From Methylobacterium frigidaeris (GTDB taxonomy: Bacteria; Pseudomonadota; Alphaproteobacteria; Rhizobiales; Beijerinckiaceae), in contig NZ_BPQJ01000009.1 in the NCBI RefSeq assembly GCF_022179185.1, forward strand, positions 62,001 to 126,000: 64,000 nucleotides of DNA. The letters are read 5' to 3'. Below the pieces are notes generated by a model. It had not been told where the DNA came from and ran no database searches. It saw only the letters and a list, made by a program, of their open reading frames with translations. This document shows, in pieces, positions 53,437 through 62,905 of the stretch. Position 1 is the stretch's first letter; every line of letters starts with the position of its first letter. Both the position numbers and the translations under genes were made by a program.

Positions 53437-54182
53437 ACCACCTCCATCGGCCGCTCGCGCTGCGGATCGGGCGGAGGTCCGGGCCGGACGGATGCTCGCG
53501 CCGCACCGAACGGGCACAGCGATTCGCGTGCCAGCATTGGACCAAGGTCGAACGTCGCGACGCTTTGTTGCAGTGCGGCAACGACGAGCATGCGGCTGCG
53601 GCGACCCTGCGCACGGCCTCATGTCCCGCCACGAAGGTCGCCGCCGGAGCCCGGTCCGGGACGTTCCGGCCCGAGAGCATGAGCGCCACGAACCCCGAGA
53701 TCGCCCGTGCCAGGCCTCGGCGATCACCTGGGCCGTGACGGTGCGGCTCGTCATGGACCAGGCCGACAAGCCGTACGCGATCCTGCGGGACACGGCGCCG
53801 TGCAGCCGCCCCGCCTGGCGCCGGCCATGGCGACATCGTCGGGCTTAAGCAAAATTGCATGGCGCAACTTTGCTTAGACTTCGGTTTTTGCATCATCTTC
53901 ATTGCCGAACGGGTGATCACATCGGTGAATGATGCTTAGATCGCCCAGCCAAGTTTCCATGACGGCGCGTTGGCGTGACAATCCGGTGAAGCGAGGATGT
54001 CGTGCAGTGCGTGAGCGACGGCCGACGGTCTAGCTGTCTTCCCCAACGTCGCAGGCCCGCCTGCGCGTTCCGTCCCGATCTCTCGTCCCGCCGTCCCGGA
54101 TTGCCGCTGCGGCATCGACAGCGGCGGCCATCCGCGGCTTGGATCGTGTTCCCGGCCCACCGCCTCGCAGAGCCATCCGTGC
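53437..54182. other. Long intergenic region with AT-rich island
   Basis: About 750 bp. No gene is supported. From 53840 to 53950 the sequence is clearly AT-rich for this genome and includes a 13-bp inverted repeat (listed separately) and a TTTTT run. The rest is ordinary GC-rich DNA. Confidence 0.5.
53846..53876. repeat. 13-bp inverted repeat in AT-rich island
   Basis: TAAGCAAAATTGC and GCAACTTTGCTTA pair with one mismatch around a 5-base loop. A T-run (GGTTTTTG) lies about 10 bp downstream on the plus strand, too far for a normal terminator. Confidence 0.6.
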
Positions 54183-54851
54183 ATGGACCAGTTGACCTAT
54201 GCCATTGGAGACGTCCACGGCTGCGCGGGCGCACTCGAGAACCTGCTCGACCAGATCGACGCCCACGGCGCGGGCCGGCGCCGGCAACTGGTCTTCCTCG
54301 GCGACTATATCGACAAGGGTCCTGAGAGCGCCCGCGCCGTAGCCGTCATCCGGCAGGTGCAGGAACGGGACCCCGACGCCGTCGTGTGCCTGATGGGCAA
54401 CCGGGAAGCGGCCCTGCTGCAGGCCGTGCACGACCCTCGTCGGGCCGCGGCCTGGCTCGCGACCGGCGGCGACCGGACCCTGTCCTCCTACGGTGTCGCG
54501 CGGGTCGCGGATCTCCCGGCCGATGCGCTGGCCTGGATCGCCGGGCTGAAGACCGTGCACGAGGACGCGTTGCGCTACTACGTCCATGCCGGCTTCCGAC
54601 CGGGCCGCCGCGGCATCGATCCGAGCGTGATGGCCCGCCTGTGGATCCGCGAGCCGTTCCTGTCCGTCGATTTCGATTTCGGCAAGCACGTCGTTCACGG
54701 GCACACGCCGTGCTATGCGGGCCTCCCCGACCGCCACCCGTACCGCACCAACCTCGACACCGCCCCGGTGCGGACCGGCCGGCTGACCGCCGCGGTCTTC
54801 ACCCGGACCGATCCCGGCCCGGTCGCCTTCCTGCAATCGCGGCCTGGCTGA
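54183..54851 (+). CDS. Metallophosphoesterase, PPP-like, with Arg in place of the GNHE histidine
   Basis: A 222-residue protein of the Ser/Thr phosphatase fold. Motifs: IGDVHGCAGALENLL, FLGDYIDKGPES, LMGNREAALLQ, YYVHAGFRPGR and VVHGHTPCY. The third is normally GNH(E/D); here residue 74 is Arg (CGG codon). The other metal ligands are present, so metal binding may be kept but catalysis changed. It is a single gene before a tRNA; role unknown. Confidence 0.85.
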   Translation: MDQLTYAIGDVHGCAGALENLLDQIDAHGAGRRRQLVFLGDYIDKGPESARAVAVIRQVQERDPDAVVCLMGNREAALLQAVHDPRRAAAWLATGGDRTLSSYGVARVADLPADALAWIAGLKTVHEDALRYYVHAGFRPGRRGIDPSVMARLWIREPFLSVDFDFGKHVVHGHTPCYAGLPDRHPYRTNLDTAPVRTGRLTAAVFTRTDPGPVAFLQSRPG

Positions 54852-55130
54852 CGGGCCAGGCTCGGCGCCCGGAGCCGTCGACCTCCCTATCCCGTGCTCC
54901 GCGCGCCAGGGCCGGACCTGGCGCAACCCGCCGGCCATCGACGAGACTGCCATGATCCTGCCCCGGCATATACTGACCTGGCATGTGCAGGCCCTCATGG
55001 GCGAGCCAGCCCGCCGCCGGCAGACCGCGCCGGGCCGAGTTTTGTGCCTTGACGAGACGCGCACAAACGCTGTTTATGTCGCCCCTGGCGACTGTGATTT
55101 GCCTGTGACGGCAATCGCTTGAGCCACTTG
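54852..55130. other. Intergenic region before tRNA-Thr
   Basis: About 280 bp containing the tRNA promoter, but no box was fixed. The stretch TTGACGAGACGCGC (from about 55050) followed by TTTATGTC could be a -35/-10 pair. Confidence 0.35.
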
Positions 55131-55205
<75 letters not shown>

Positions 55206-55255
55206 GTCTCACCCCGGACCGGCTCCCCGGACGGCCCGGCCTTCGCCGAGGTCCG

Positions 55256-56332
55256 ATGGCGTCCCTGCTCCGCTCCATCCTTCCGGTCCTGCTCACCCTG
55301 CTCGCCGCCCGGGCCGAGGCGGCCGATGAGGCGGGCCCGCACCGCCGGCCGGTGGCGGCCGTGGCCGATCGGAGCCTGGAGGTGGCGCCGGGCGCCCGCC
55401 TGCGGCTCTTCGCCTCCGCCGACCTGGACGCACCCCACCCGGAGGTGACCCGGGCGGTGATCGTGCTGCACGGCCGCCTGCGCGACGCGGAGGTCTACTA
55501 CGCCTCGGCCCTGGCCGCCCGCGAGGCGGCGGGCGCGGGGGGCGCGGGGGCGCTGCTGGTGGTGCCGCAATTCCTCAGCCAGATCGATTGGGCCGGCCAC
55601 GCCCTGCCGGCGGACGTGCTGCACTGGACGCTCGAGGGCTGGCAGGGTGGGGACGACGCGCTCGGGCCAGAGCCGTTGAGCTCCTTCGACGCACTCGACG
55701 CGATCCTGGCTCGGCTCGGCGACCGGGCCCGCTTTCCGAACCTGTCGCGCCTCGTCGTCGCGGGGCATTCCGGCGGCGGCCAGGTGGCGCAGCGCTACGC
55801 CGTCCTGTCGCGGGCCGGCGACGCCCTGGCGCAACGCGGCGTGCGCGTGAGCTACGTCGTCGCCAATCCGAGCAGCTACGCCTATTTCACGCCCGAGCGG
55901 CCCGGCCCGACCGCGGATTGCCCCGGCTACGAAAGCTGGAAATACGGGATGCAGGACCTGCCGCGCTATGCCGGGGGCGCCGCGCCGGCGGCCCTGGAGG
56001 CGGCCTATGTGGCGCGGCCGGTGATCTACCTGCTCGGCGCCCGGGACACCGACCCGCACCATCCCGCCCTCGACAGGAGCTGCATGGCCGAGGCGCAGGG
56101 ACCCTTCCGCCTCGCCCGCGGCGAGGCCTACTGGGCGGCCCTGCGGGCGCGCCACCCCGACCTGCACCAGCCCCTGCACGTGGTGCCGGGCGTCGGCCAC
56201 GATGGCGGCCGGATGCTCGGCTCGGCCTGCGGCCTCGCCGCCCTGTTCGACGCGCCGGGCTGCGACGACGACGGCCCGGTTCGTGCGGATGGCCCGGTTC
56301 ATGCCAAAGACGGGCGTGCGAGTACGAGGTAA
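55256..56332 (+). CDS. Secreted alpha/beta hydrolase
   Basis: A 358-residue exported protein. Signal peptide LLRSILPVLLTLLAARAEA; then an alpha/beta hydrolase with AVIVLHGRLRDAEVYY (oxyanion HG), nucleophile elbow VVAGHSGGGQVAQRY and a late His in VPGVGHDGGRML. The substrate is not evident. It lies between tRNA-Thr and the asparaginase-like gene, 9 bp before the latter, so these two are likely co-transcribed. Confidence 0.82.
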   Translation: MASLLRSILPVLLTLLAARAEAADEAGPHRRPVAAVADRSLEVAPGARLRLFASADLDAPHPEVTRAVIVLHGRLRDAEVYYASALAAREAAGAGGAGALLVVPQFLSQIDWAGHALPADVLHWTLEGWQGGDDALGPEPLSSFDALDAILARLGDRARFPNLSRLVVAGHSGGGQVAQRYAVLSRAGDALAQRGVRVSYVVANPSSYAYFTPERPGPTADCPGYESWKYGMQDLPRYAGGAAPAALEAAYVARPVIYLLGARDTDPHHPALDRSCMAEAQGPFRLARGEAYWAALRARHPDLHQPLHVVPGVGHDGGRMLGSACGLAALFDAPGCDDDGPVRADGPVHAKDGRASTR

Positions 56333-56341
56333 TCCAGCAGC

Positions 56342-57343
56342 ATGACAGCACTCCCCAAGGTCGCGTTCATCGGCACCGGCGGCACCCTCTCGTCGGTGGG
56401 CCGCGACCGTCTCGACATCCTCGACTACACCGCCACCGGCGAGCGCCTGGAGGCGGAGGAGATCCTGGCGCGGGTGCCGGAGGCCGCGACCGTCGCGGCC
56501 CTGGTGCCGGTGCGCTACCGGGCGGTGACGAGCCCGGGGATCGGCTTCTCCGACTGGCGCGCCCTGGTCCTGCTCTGCGAGCGGCTGGTAGCGGAGCACC
56601 CGGACCTCGCCGGCATCGTCATCGGGCACGGCACCGCCACCCTGGAGGAGACCGCCTACGCCCTCAGCCTCACGCTCACCGTCGCGGTGCCGGTGGTGCT
56701 GGTCGGCTCGCAGCGGCCGATCAGCGCCCTGTCGAGCGATGCCGACCTCAACCTCGTCGCCGCCCTGCGGACGGCCGCGGCGCCGGACTCCCGCGGGCGG
56801 GGCGTGCTGGTGGTGCTCAACGACGAGATCCAGGCCGCCCGCGAGGTGACCAAGACCTCGGTGGCCCGGCTCCAGACCTTCCGGACGCCGGATTTCGGCG
56901 TGCTCGGCCAGGTCGACGGACCGCATGTGCGCTACTACCGCAGGTCCGAGCGCCGCCACGCCCCCGGCACGCCGTTCGACATCCGGTCCCTCGACGCCCT
57001 GCCACGGGTCGACATCTCCTATGCCTACGCCGATGCCGACGGCACGGCGGTGCGGGCCTTCGCGGCGGCGGGCGCGCGGGGCATCGTCTCGGCGGGGCTC
57101 GCCCCCGGCATGACCCCGCCCGCGGAGGCCGAAGCCTTGGGGGAAGCGGTGGCCGCCGGCATCGCCGTGGTGCAATCGACCCGCGCCGGCAGCGGCGTCG
57201 TGCCGGACACGAGGCGGCTCGCCGAACTCGGCATCCTGAGCGCCGACAACCTGACGCCGCAGAAGGCCCGTATCCTGCTGGCCCTGGCCCTCACGGTGAC
57301 CCGCGACCCCGCGATGCTGCGAGAGATCTTCGCAACCTATTGA
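56342..57343 (+). CDS. Asparaginase-family protein lacking the catalytic aspartate
   Basis: A 333-residue protein of the bacterial L-asparaginase/glutaminase fold. The nucleophile site is IGTGGTLSS (Thr12) and the lysine site is REVTKTSVARLQTF. The second Thr/Asp motif, normally HGTDT, reads HGTATLEET: Ala99 replaces the aspartate of the Thr-Lys-Asp triad. Other parts (GSQRPISALSSDADLNLVAA) are normal. No signal peptide, so cytoplasmic if active. It could have a different substrate. Confidence 0.85.
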   Translation: MTALPKVAFIGTGGTLSSVGRDRLDILDYTATGERLEAEEILARVPEAATVAALVPVRYRAVTSPGIGFSDWRALVLLCERLVAEHPDLAGIVIGHGTATLEETAYALSLTLTVAVPVVLVGSQRPISALSSDADLNLVAALRTAAAPDSRGRGVLVVLNDEIQAAREVTKTSVARLQTFRTPDFGVLGQVDGPHVRYYRRSERRHAPGTPFDIRSLDALPRVDISYAYADADGTAVRAFAAAGARGIVSAGLAPGMTPPAEAEALGEAVAAGIAVVQSTRAGSGVVPDTRRLAELGILSADNLTPQKARILLALALTVTRDPAMLREIFATY

Positions 57344-57565
57344 GGCGTGCCGGACCAGCGGCTCGATCCGCCGGGCGATTGCCAGGCGAGCGGGCGCTGC
57401 TCTAGGGTCTCACCGCTAGGCCCGACGACTGCCCCCGCGGGTCGGGCCGGCGGCAGGTCGGGCCGGCGCAGTCTGAACACCTCCGTCAGCGCCCGACCTG
57501 CACGACGGGGGCGAGAGGCCCCTGCGTGAAGGGGGGAGCGAAGCCCCCGGGGGAGACGACGCCCG

Positions 57566-58066
57566 ATGGTTCGACTGAACGAGATCCGGGCCGGCGAAGT
57601 CGCGGTGGAGCCGCCCGCGCCCGACGATGCCGGCCTCGTCTTCATCGGCCGCATCCGCACGCCCTGGACCGACCGCCTCGGCTGTCCGCGCCAGGGCCGG
57701 GCCGACGGACCGGCGTGCCGGATCGAGGTGTTCCCCCCCTGGCGCGAGGCCCTCGACGGCGTCGCGCTCTACGAGCGCCTGGAGGTGCTGTATTGGCTCG
57801 ATCGCTCGCGGCGCGACCTCGTGCGCCAGAGCCCGGCCAATGACGGCGCCACGCGGGGCACCTTCTCCCTGCGCTCGCCGGTGCGGCCGAACCCGATCGG
57901 CACCAGCATCGTCCATCTGATTCGGGTCGAGGACGGCGTCGTGCACGTGCGCGGCCTCGATTGCCTCGACGGCACGCCGCTCCTCGACATCAAGCCCGAC
58001 CGCACCCTGTTCACGCCCTTGGCGCCGCTCCAGGCGGGGGACGCGGAGACCGGCGACGCGTGGTGA
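57566..58066 (+). CDS. trmO: tRNA (N6-threonylcarbamoyladenosine(37)-N6)-methyltransferase TrmO
   Basis: A 166-residue TsaA/TrmO enzyme that methylates t6A37 of tRNA-Thr(GGU) in E. coli, using SAM. Motifs FIGRIRTPW, TFSLRSPVRPNPIGTSIVHL and LDCLDGTPLLDIKP are typical. Its stop overlaps the GTG of the zinc-metallohydrolase gene (GTGA), so it sits at the head of the quinoprotein cluster although it is unrelated to methanol oxidation. Confidence 0.92.
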   Translation: MVRLNEIRAGEVAVEPPAPDDAGLVFIGRIRTPWTDRLGCPRQGRADGPACRIEVFPPWREALDGVALYERLEVLYWLDRSRRDLVRQSPANDGATRGTFSLRSPVRPNPIGTSIVHLIRVEDGVVHVRGLDCLDGTPLLDIKPDRTLFTPLAPLQAGDAETGDAW

Positions 58067-59028
58067 GGACCGCCGCCGCTGTCCTTCTCGCCCTCGCACT
58101 CCTCTGGGCACCGGCTCGGGCCGGGCAAGATCCCACAGGGAACGATCCGATAGGGAACGATTCGATCCGGGCCGTGATGCCCCTGCCGATGCACGAGGTC
58201 GCACCCGGCGTCTTCGTCTACGCTGCGCCCTACGCCCTCGCCGGACGGGACAATGACGGGGCCATCGCCAATGTCGGCTTCGTGATCGGGCGCGACGCGG
58301 TGGCGGTGATCGATACCGGCGGCAGCCTGCGGGCGGGGCAGCGCCTGCGCGCCGCCCTGCGGCAGCGCACCGCCCTGCCGGTGCGCTACGTGATCAACAC
58401 ACACGTCCATCCCGACCACGTGCTCGGCAACGCCGCCTTCGCGGACGAGGGCACGACCTTCGTCGGCCACCGCACCCTGCCGGACTCCCTGGCGGCGCGG
58501 GCGCGAGACTACCTGCGGGCCAATGCCGATCTCGTCGGGCCCGACTTCGCCGGCACCCGGATCGTGCCGCCGACCCTGCTGGTCTCAACGCGCCTCGATC
58601 TCGACCTCGGCGGCCGGGCGCTGCACCTCGAAGCGTGGCCGACCGCCCATACCAACAGCGACCTGACGGTGTGGGACGAGGGCACCGCCACCTGGTTCCT
58701 CGGCGACCTGCTGTTCGTCGGCCACGTGCCGGCCCTCGACGGGCGGCTCACCGGCTGGATCGCGACCCTGCGCTCACTGCGGGCGCGGCCTGCCGCCCGT
58801 GTGGTCCCGGGCCACGGCCCCGCCGCCGTCCCGTGGCCCGCCGCCGCCGGGCCGATCGACCGCTACCTCGCGAGGCTCGAGGCACAGGTGCGGACGATGG
58901 TGCGGGACGGCACGCCGATCGGCGAGGCGGGCCGGGCCGCCCGGGACGAGGCGGAGGAGTGGGCCCTGTTCGACGATTTCAACGCCCGCAACGCCACCGC
59001 CGCCTACCAGGAACTGGAATGGGAATAA
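58063..59028 (+). CDS. Quinoprotein-associated zinc metallohydrolase (SoxH-like MBL fold)
   Basis: A 321-residue exported metallo-beta-lactamase-fold protein. Signal peptide VRTAAAVLLALALLWAPARA; zinc motif VINTHVHPDHVLGNAAF; further ligands in WPTAHTNSDLTV and VVPGHGPAAVP. It fits the SoxH-like family described as quinoprotein relay system zinc metallohydrolase, found near PQQ-dependent dehydrogenases. Here it directly precedes xoxF. GTG start overlaps trmO. Reaction unknown. Confidence 0.85.
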   Translation: MRTAAAVLLALALLWAPARAGQDPTGNDPIGNDSIRAVMPLPMHEVAPGVFVYAAPYALAGRDNDGAIANVGFVIGRDAVAVIDTGGSLRAGQRLRAALRQRTALPVRYVINTHVHPDHVLGNAAFADEGTTFVGHRTLPDSLAARARDYLRANADLVGPDFAGTRIVPPTLLVSTRLDLDLGGRALHLEAWPTAHTNSDLTVWDEGTATWFLGDLLFVGHVPALDGRLTGWIATLRSLRARPAARVVPGHGPAAVPWPAAAGPIDRYLARLEAQVRTMVRDGTPIGEAGRAARDEAEEWALFDDFNARNATAAYQELEWE

Positions 59029-59454
59029 TCGACGACTTGTGGTCACGCTCGCGCGGCGAAGGGACCTCGTTCGTCGTCCAACAAATCCGTACACGACCCG
59101 TTGATGTTGCATGGCACAATCGATGCTGCAGGGCAGCATTCAGGGCGATGTATACCTTAGTTATGGATTTGCGAGCCTGTCAGGGGCGCCCTGCCGCAGG
59201 CAGGTATGTTGACGGCGTCCCAATTTCTCTTAGAGTTCCTTCAAGCTTCGGTTTCAACGGTGCCGCCAGGGGAAGGCGGTGTTCGGTTCGCAGACACGGC
59301 AAAGCCCGCTCGGGCACTCCTCACGCCAGCCCCGCTGGCGGCCGGTTGTGACACGCTGCCGAAGCCAACGACATCCCCAAAACGCAAACAACAGGAACGG
59401 CTTGATGCGTCCCGTTTCGGGGCGCGCAGCGGAATGCACCTGTCGGAGGAATCC
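59029..59454. promoter_or_regulatory. Promoter region of xoxF
   Basis: About 426 bp. AT-richer segments around 59090 and 59150-59175 (GTATACCTTAGTTATG). Palindromes ATGCTGC-AGG-GCAGCAT (59123-59139) and CCTGCC-GCA-GGCAGG (59190-59204). Long leader of about 250 bp before the Shine-Dalgarno GGAGGA, suggesting post-transcriptional control. Confidence 0.5.
59123..59139. promoter_or_regulatory. Inverted repeat upstream of xoxF
   Basis: Perfect 7-bp arms ATGCTGC and GCAGCAT around AGG. A candidate operator for the regulators that switch between lanthanide and calcium methanol dehydrogenases; which protein binds is not known from sequence. Confidence 0.4.
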
Positions 59455-61257
59455 ATGAGAGCGGTCCATCTCCTTGCGGTGAGCGCGGGCATCCTCGGTG
59501 CCGTCCCGGCGCTGGCGAACGAAGACGTGCTGAAGCGTTCGGCCAACCCGGCCGAGCAGGTCCTCCAGACGCTCGATTACGCCAACACGCGCTATTCCAA
59601 GCTCGACCAGATCAACACCGGCAACGTCAACAAGCTTCAGGTGGCCTGGACCTTCTCGACCGGCGTGCTGCGCGGCCACGAAGGCTCGCCGCTGGTCGTC
59701 GGCGACGTGATGTACGTGCACACGCCGTTCCCGAACATCGTCTACGCGCTCGACCTCAACCAGGACGGCAAGATCCTCTGGAAGTACGAGCCGAAGCAGG
59801 ATCCCAACGTCATCCCGGTGATGTGCTGCGACACGGTGAACCGTGGCCTGGCCTATGCCGACGGCGCGATCTTCCTGCACCAGGCCGACACCACCATCGT
59901 CTCGCTCGACGCCAAGACCGGCAAGGTGAACTGGTCGGTGCAGAACGGCGATCCGAAGATCGGCGAGACCAACACCGCCACCGTGATGCCGGTGAAGGAC
60001 AAACTGATCGTCGGCATCGCCGGTGCCGAGTACGGCATCCGCGGCCACATCACCGCCTACGACCTCAAGACCGGCAAGCAGGCCTGGCGCGCCTACAACC
60101 TCGGCCCGGACGCCGAGATGAAGATCGACCCGGAAAAGACCACCGAGCTCGGCAAGCCGGTCGGCAAGGATTCGTCGCTCAAGAGCTGGGAAGGCGACCA
60201 GTGGAAGACCGGCGGCGCCTCGACCTGGGGCTGGTACTCCTACGATCCGAAGCTGAACCTGGTCTATTACGGCACCGGCAACCCCTCGACCTGGAACCCG
60301 AAGCAGCGTCCGGGCGACAACAAGTGGTCGATGACGATCTTCGCCCGTGACGCCGATACCGGCGTGGCGAAGTGGGTCTACCAGATGACCCCCCACGACG
60401 AGTGGGATTATGACGGCATCAACGAGATGATCCTCACGGATCAGAAGATCGGAGACAAGGAGCGCCCGCTCCTGACCCACTTCGACCGTAACGGCTTCGG
60501 CTACACGCTCGACCGAGCCACCGGGGAGCTGCTCGTAGCCGAGAAGTACGATCCGGCGGTGAACTGGGCCACCAAGGTCGACCAGGACAAGTCCTCGAAG
60601 ACTTATGGCCGACCGCTCGTCGTCGCCAAGTACTCGACCGACCAGAACGGCGAGGACACCAACTCGAAGGGCATCTGCCCGGCGGCGCTCGGCTCCAAGG
60701 ACCAGCAGCCGGCCGCCTACTCGCCCAAGACCAACCTGTTCTACGTGCCGACCAACCACGTCTGCATGGATTACGAGCCGTTCCGGGTGAGCTACACCCC
60801 GGGCCAGCCCTATGTCGGTGCCACCCTGTCGATGTACCCGGCGCCCAACAGCCACGGTGGCATGGGCAACTTCATTGCCTGGGACAACGTTGCCGGCAAG
60901 ATCAAGTGGTCGGTGCCGGAGCAGTTCTCGGTGTGGTCGGGTGCTCTCGCCACCGCTGGCGACGTGGTGTTCTACGGCACGCTGGAGGGTTACCTGAAGG
61001 CGGTCGACGCCAAGTCGGGCAAGGAACTCTACAAGTTCAAGACCCCGTCGGGCATCATCGGCAACGTGATGACCTACCAGCACAAGGGCAAGCAGCAGAT
61101 CGCCGTCCTGTCGGGCGTCGGCGGCTGGGCGGGCATCGGCCTCGCGGCCGGCCTCACCGACCCGAATGCCGGCCTCGGCGCGGTCGGCGGCTACGCCGCC
61201 CTGTCGAGCTACACCAACCTCGGCGGCCAGCTGACCGTCTTCACCCTGCCGAACTGA
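59455..61257 (+). CDS. xoxF: Lanthanide-dependent methanol dehydrogenase XoxF
   Basis: A 600-residue periplasmic PQQ enzyme oxidising methanol (and formaldehyde) with a light lanthanide. Signal peptide [21 protein letters not shown]-capping vicinal cysteines Cys124-Cys125 (VMCCDTVN). The catalytic Asp318 and the extra Asp320 in [10 protein letters not shown] define the XoxF type; MxaF has Ala at the second position. Tryptophan-docking beta-propeller repeats fill the protein. ATG 59455 has GGAGGA. No mxaF is in the window. Confidence 0.98.
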   Translation: MRAVHLLAVSAGILGAVPALANEDVLKRSANPAEQVLQTLDYANTRYSKLDQINTGNVNKLQVAWTFSTGVLRGHEGSPLVVGDVMYVHTPFPNIVYALDLNQDGKILWKYEPKQDPNVIPVMCCDTVNRGLAYADGAIFLHQADTTIVSLDAKTGKVNWSVQNGDPKIGETNTATVMPVKDKLIVGIAGAEYGIRGHITAYDLKTGKQAWRAYNLGPDAEMKIDPEKTTELGKPVGKDSSLKSWEGDQWKTGGASTWGWYSYDPKLNLVYYGTGNPSTWNPKQRPGDNKWSMTIFARDADTGVAKWVYQMTPHDEWDYDGINEMILTDQKIGDKERPLLTHFDRNGFGYTLDRATGELLVAEKYDPAVNWATKVDQDKSSKTYGRPLVVAKYSTDQNGEDTNSKGICPAALGSKDQQPAAYSPKTNLFYVPTNHVCMDYEPFRVSYTPGQPYVGATLSMYPAPNSHGGMGNFIAWDNVAGKIKWSVPEQFSVWSGALATAGDVVFYGTLEGYLKAVDAKSGKELYKFKTPSGIIGNVMTYQHKGKQQIAVLSGVGGWAGIGLAAGLTDPNAGLGAVGGYAALSSYTNLGGQLTVFTLPN

Positions 61258-61317
61258 CCGGCCGACCAGCCGGTGGGGAAGCGGGCTGAGACCAAAGCAT
61301 CTCAGACCTAAGTCCGG

Positions 61318-61341
61318 GCCGGCGCGGGTTTCCGCGCCGGC
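61318..61341 (+). terminator. Hairpin between xoxF and xoxG (partial terminator or RNA stabiliser)
   Basis: Perfect 10-bp stem GCCGGCGCGG / CCGCGCCGGC with a GTTT loop, 60 bp after xoxF, without a real T-run. Such hairpins can let the first gene be expressed far more than the next ones. Confidence 0.6.
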
Positions 61342-61424
61342 TCTGGCATGATTAGATGACGTTGACGATGGTGCCGCTGCGGCCTGTGTGGCAGGCGCCC
61401 AAAGTTGTCAGGGAGAAACGTCCT

Positions 61425-62036
61425 TTGCGTGACCTCAGCAAAGCTGTCATGCGGCCGTTCGCGGCCGGCCTCGCCCTAGCAGCCATCGGGATGGTTGCCG
61501 TACATGCTGAGGATGCCAAAAAGCCGGATCCGGCCCTCGCCAACCAGCTCAACCCCAACGACAAGACCGCCGAGCCCGACGAGAAGCTGCTCGCCAAAGA
61601 CGCCGCCGTGAAGGTGGAGGACGGCAAGTATTTCGACGCTGCGGGCGCCCCGACCTTCCACGTGACCGACAACGGCAAGAAGGTCGACTGGTACAGCTAT
61701 TCGGGCTACCGCCGCTACCACGCCGAGTGCCACGTCTGCCACGGTCCGGACGGCATGGGTTCCACTTACGCCCCGGCGCTCAAGGACTCGCTGAAGTATC
61801 TTTCCTACGAGGAATTCGTCGGCATCGTCGTGGGCGGCAAGCAGGACGTGAACTCATCGACCCAGAAGGTCATGCCGGCCTTCGGCGACAACAAGAACGT
61901 CACCTGCTACATGGACGACCTCTACGTCTACCTGAAGGCGCGGGCCGCCGGCGCGATGGGCCGGGTGCGGCCGGGCGAGAAGGAGGACAAGCCGGAGGCG
62001 GCGCGCAAGCAGGAGAAGGAGTGCCTGGGCGGCTGA
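61425..62036 (+). CDS. xoxG: Cytochrome c XoxG, electron acceptor of XoxF
   Basis: A 203-residue periplasmic mono-haem cytochrome. Signal peptide MRPFAAGLALAAIGMVAVHA; haem site AECHVCHGPDGMGS; axial Met probably in KVMPAFGDNKN; extra Cys in NVTCYMDD and KECLGG as in the methanol-related four-Cys cytochromes. Start: TTG 61425 has GGGAG nine bases upstream; ATG 61449 has no ribosome site but gives a good signal peptide. Stop overlaps the xoxJ start (TGATG). Confidence 0.93.
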   Translation: MRDLSKAVMRPFAAGLALAAIGMVAVHAEDAKKPDPALANQLNPNDKTAEPDEKLLAKDAAVKVEDGKYFDAAGAPTFHVTDNGKKVDWYSYSGYRRYHAECHVCHGPDGMGSTYAPALKDSLKYLSYEEFVGIVVGGKQDVNSSTQKVMPAFGDNKNVTCYMDDLYVYLKARAAGAMGRVRPGEKEDKPEAARKQEKECLGG

Positions 62037-62905
62037 TGGCGCGGGTCCCTCTCACGGCAACTCTCCTGACGGCCGGCCTCGTGCTGGCCGTTCCCGCGCG
62101 GGCGCAATCCCTGCCCGACCTCGTCACGCCCGACGTGCTGCGGGTTTGCGCCGATCCCGGCAACATGCCCGCCTCCGAGCGCCAAGGCGACGGGTTCGAG
62201 AACCGCATCGCGGCGATCATCGCCGACGAGCTGAAGGTGAAGCTGCGCTACTACTGGCTCACGCAGGGGCCGGGCTTCGTGCGCAACACCCTCGGCACGG
62301 GCCTGTGCGACGTCATCATCGGCTCGGCCTTCGGCAGCGAGCTGGTGCAGCACACCAACCCCTATTACCGCTCGGCCTACGTCCTGGTGTCGCGCCACGG
62401 CACCTTCGACGGCCTGACCGGGCTCGACGATCCACGCCTGAAGGGCAAGGCGATCGGCGTGATCGTCGGCACGCCCCCGGTCGATCGGATGGGGGTGGTC
62501 GGCCTCGTCCCGACGATGAAGCCCTATCCGCCCTACCAGTTCGACCCCGCCCGCAAGCATCAGACCGTCTCGGCCGAGATCGTCGCCGACGTGGCCTCGG
62601 GCAAGCTCGACGCCGCGGTGCTGTGGGGGCCCGCCGCCGGCTGGCTCGCCAAGGAGGCCGGCAAGGAGGGCGGCAAGGAGACCGGTAGCCTCGACGTGGT
62701 GCCGCTGCTGCGCGAGCCCGACCGGCCTCCGCTCGCCTACCGCATCGCCATGGGGGTGCGGCACGGCGAGAACGAGTGGAAGCGGATCCTCAACACGGCG
62801 CTCCGCAAGCGCCGCGCCGAGATCGAGGCGGTGTTGCGCGACTACGCGGTGCCGCTCCTCGACGAGGAGGAGAACCGGCTGATGCCGGCGGATCCGAAGC
62901 CGTGA
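62036..62905 (+). CDS. xoxJ: Periplasmic binding protein XoxJ
   Basis: A 289-residue SBP-type protein. Signal peptide LTATLLTAGLVLAVPARA, then LRVCADPGNMPASERQGDGF, typical of the MxaJ/XoxJ family. XoxJ has a large cleft and is thought to help XoxF activation, not transport. It overlaps xoxG by one base and the next gene by 4 bp. Confidence 0.95.
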   Translation: MARVPLTATLLTAGLVLAVPARAQSLPDLVTPDVLRVCADPGNMPASERQGDGFENRIAAIIADELKVKLRYYWLTQGPGFVRNTLGTGLCDVIIGSAFGSELVQHTNPYYRSAYVLVSRHGTFDGLTGLDDPRLKGKAIGVIVGTPPVDRMGVVGLVPTMKPYPPYQFDPARKHQTVSAEIVADVASGKLDAAVLWGPAAGWLAKEAGKEGGKETGSLDVVPLLREPDRPPLAYRIAMGVRHGENEWKRILNTALRKRRAEIEAVLRDYAVPLLDEEENRLMPADPKP

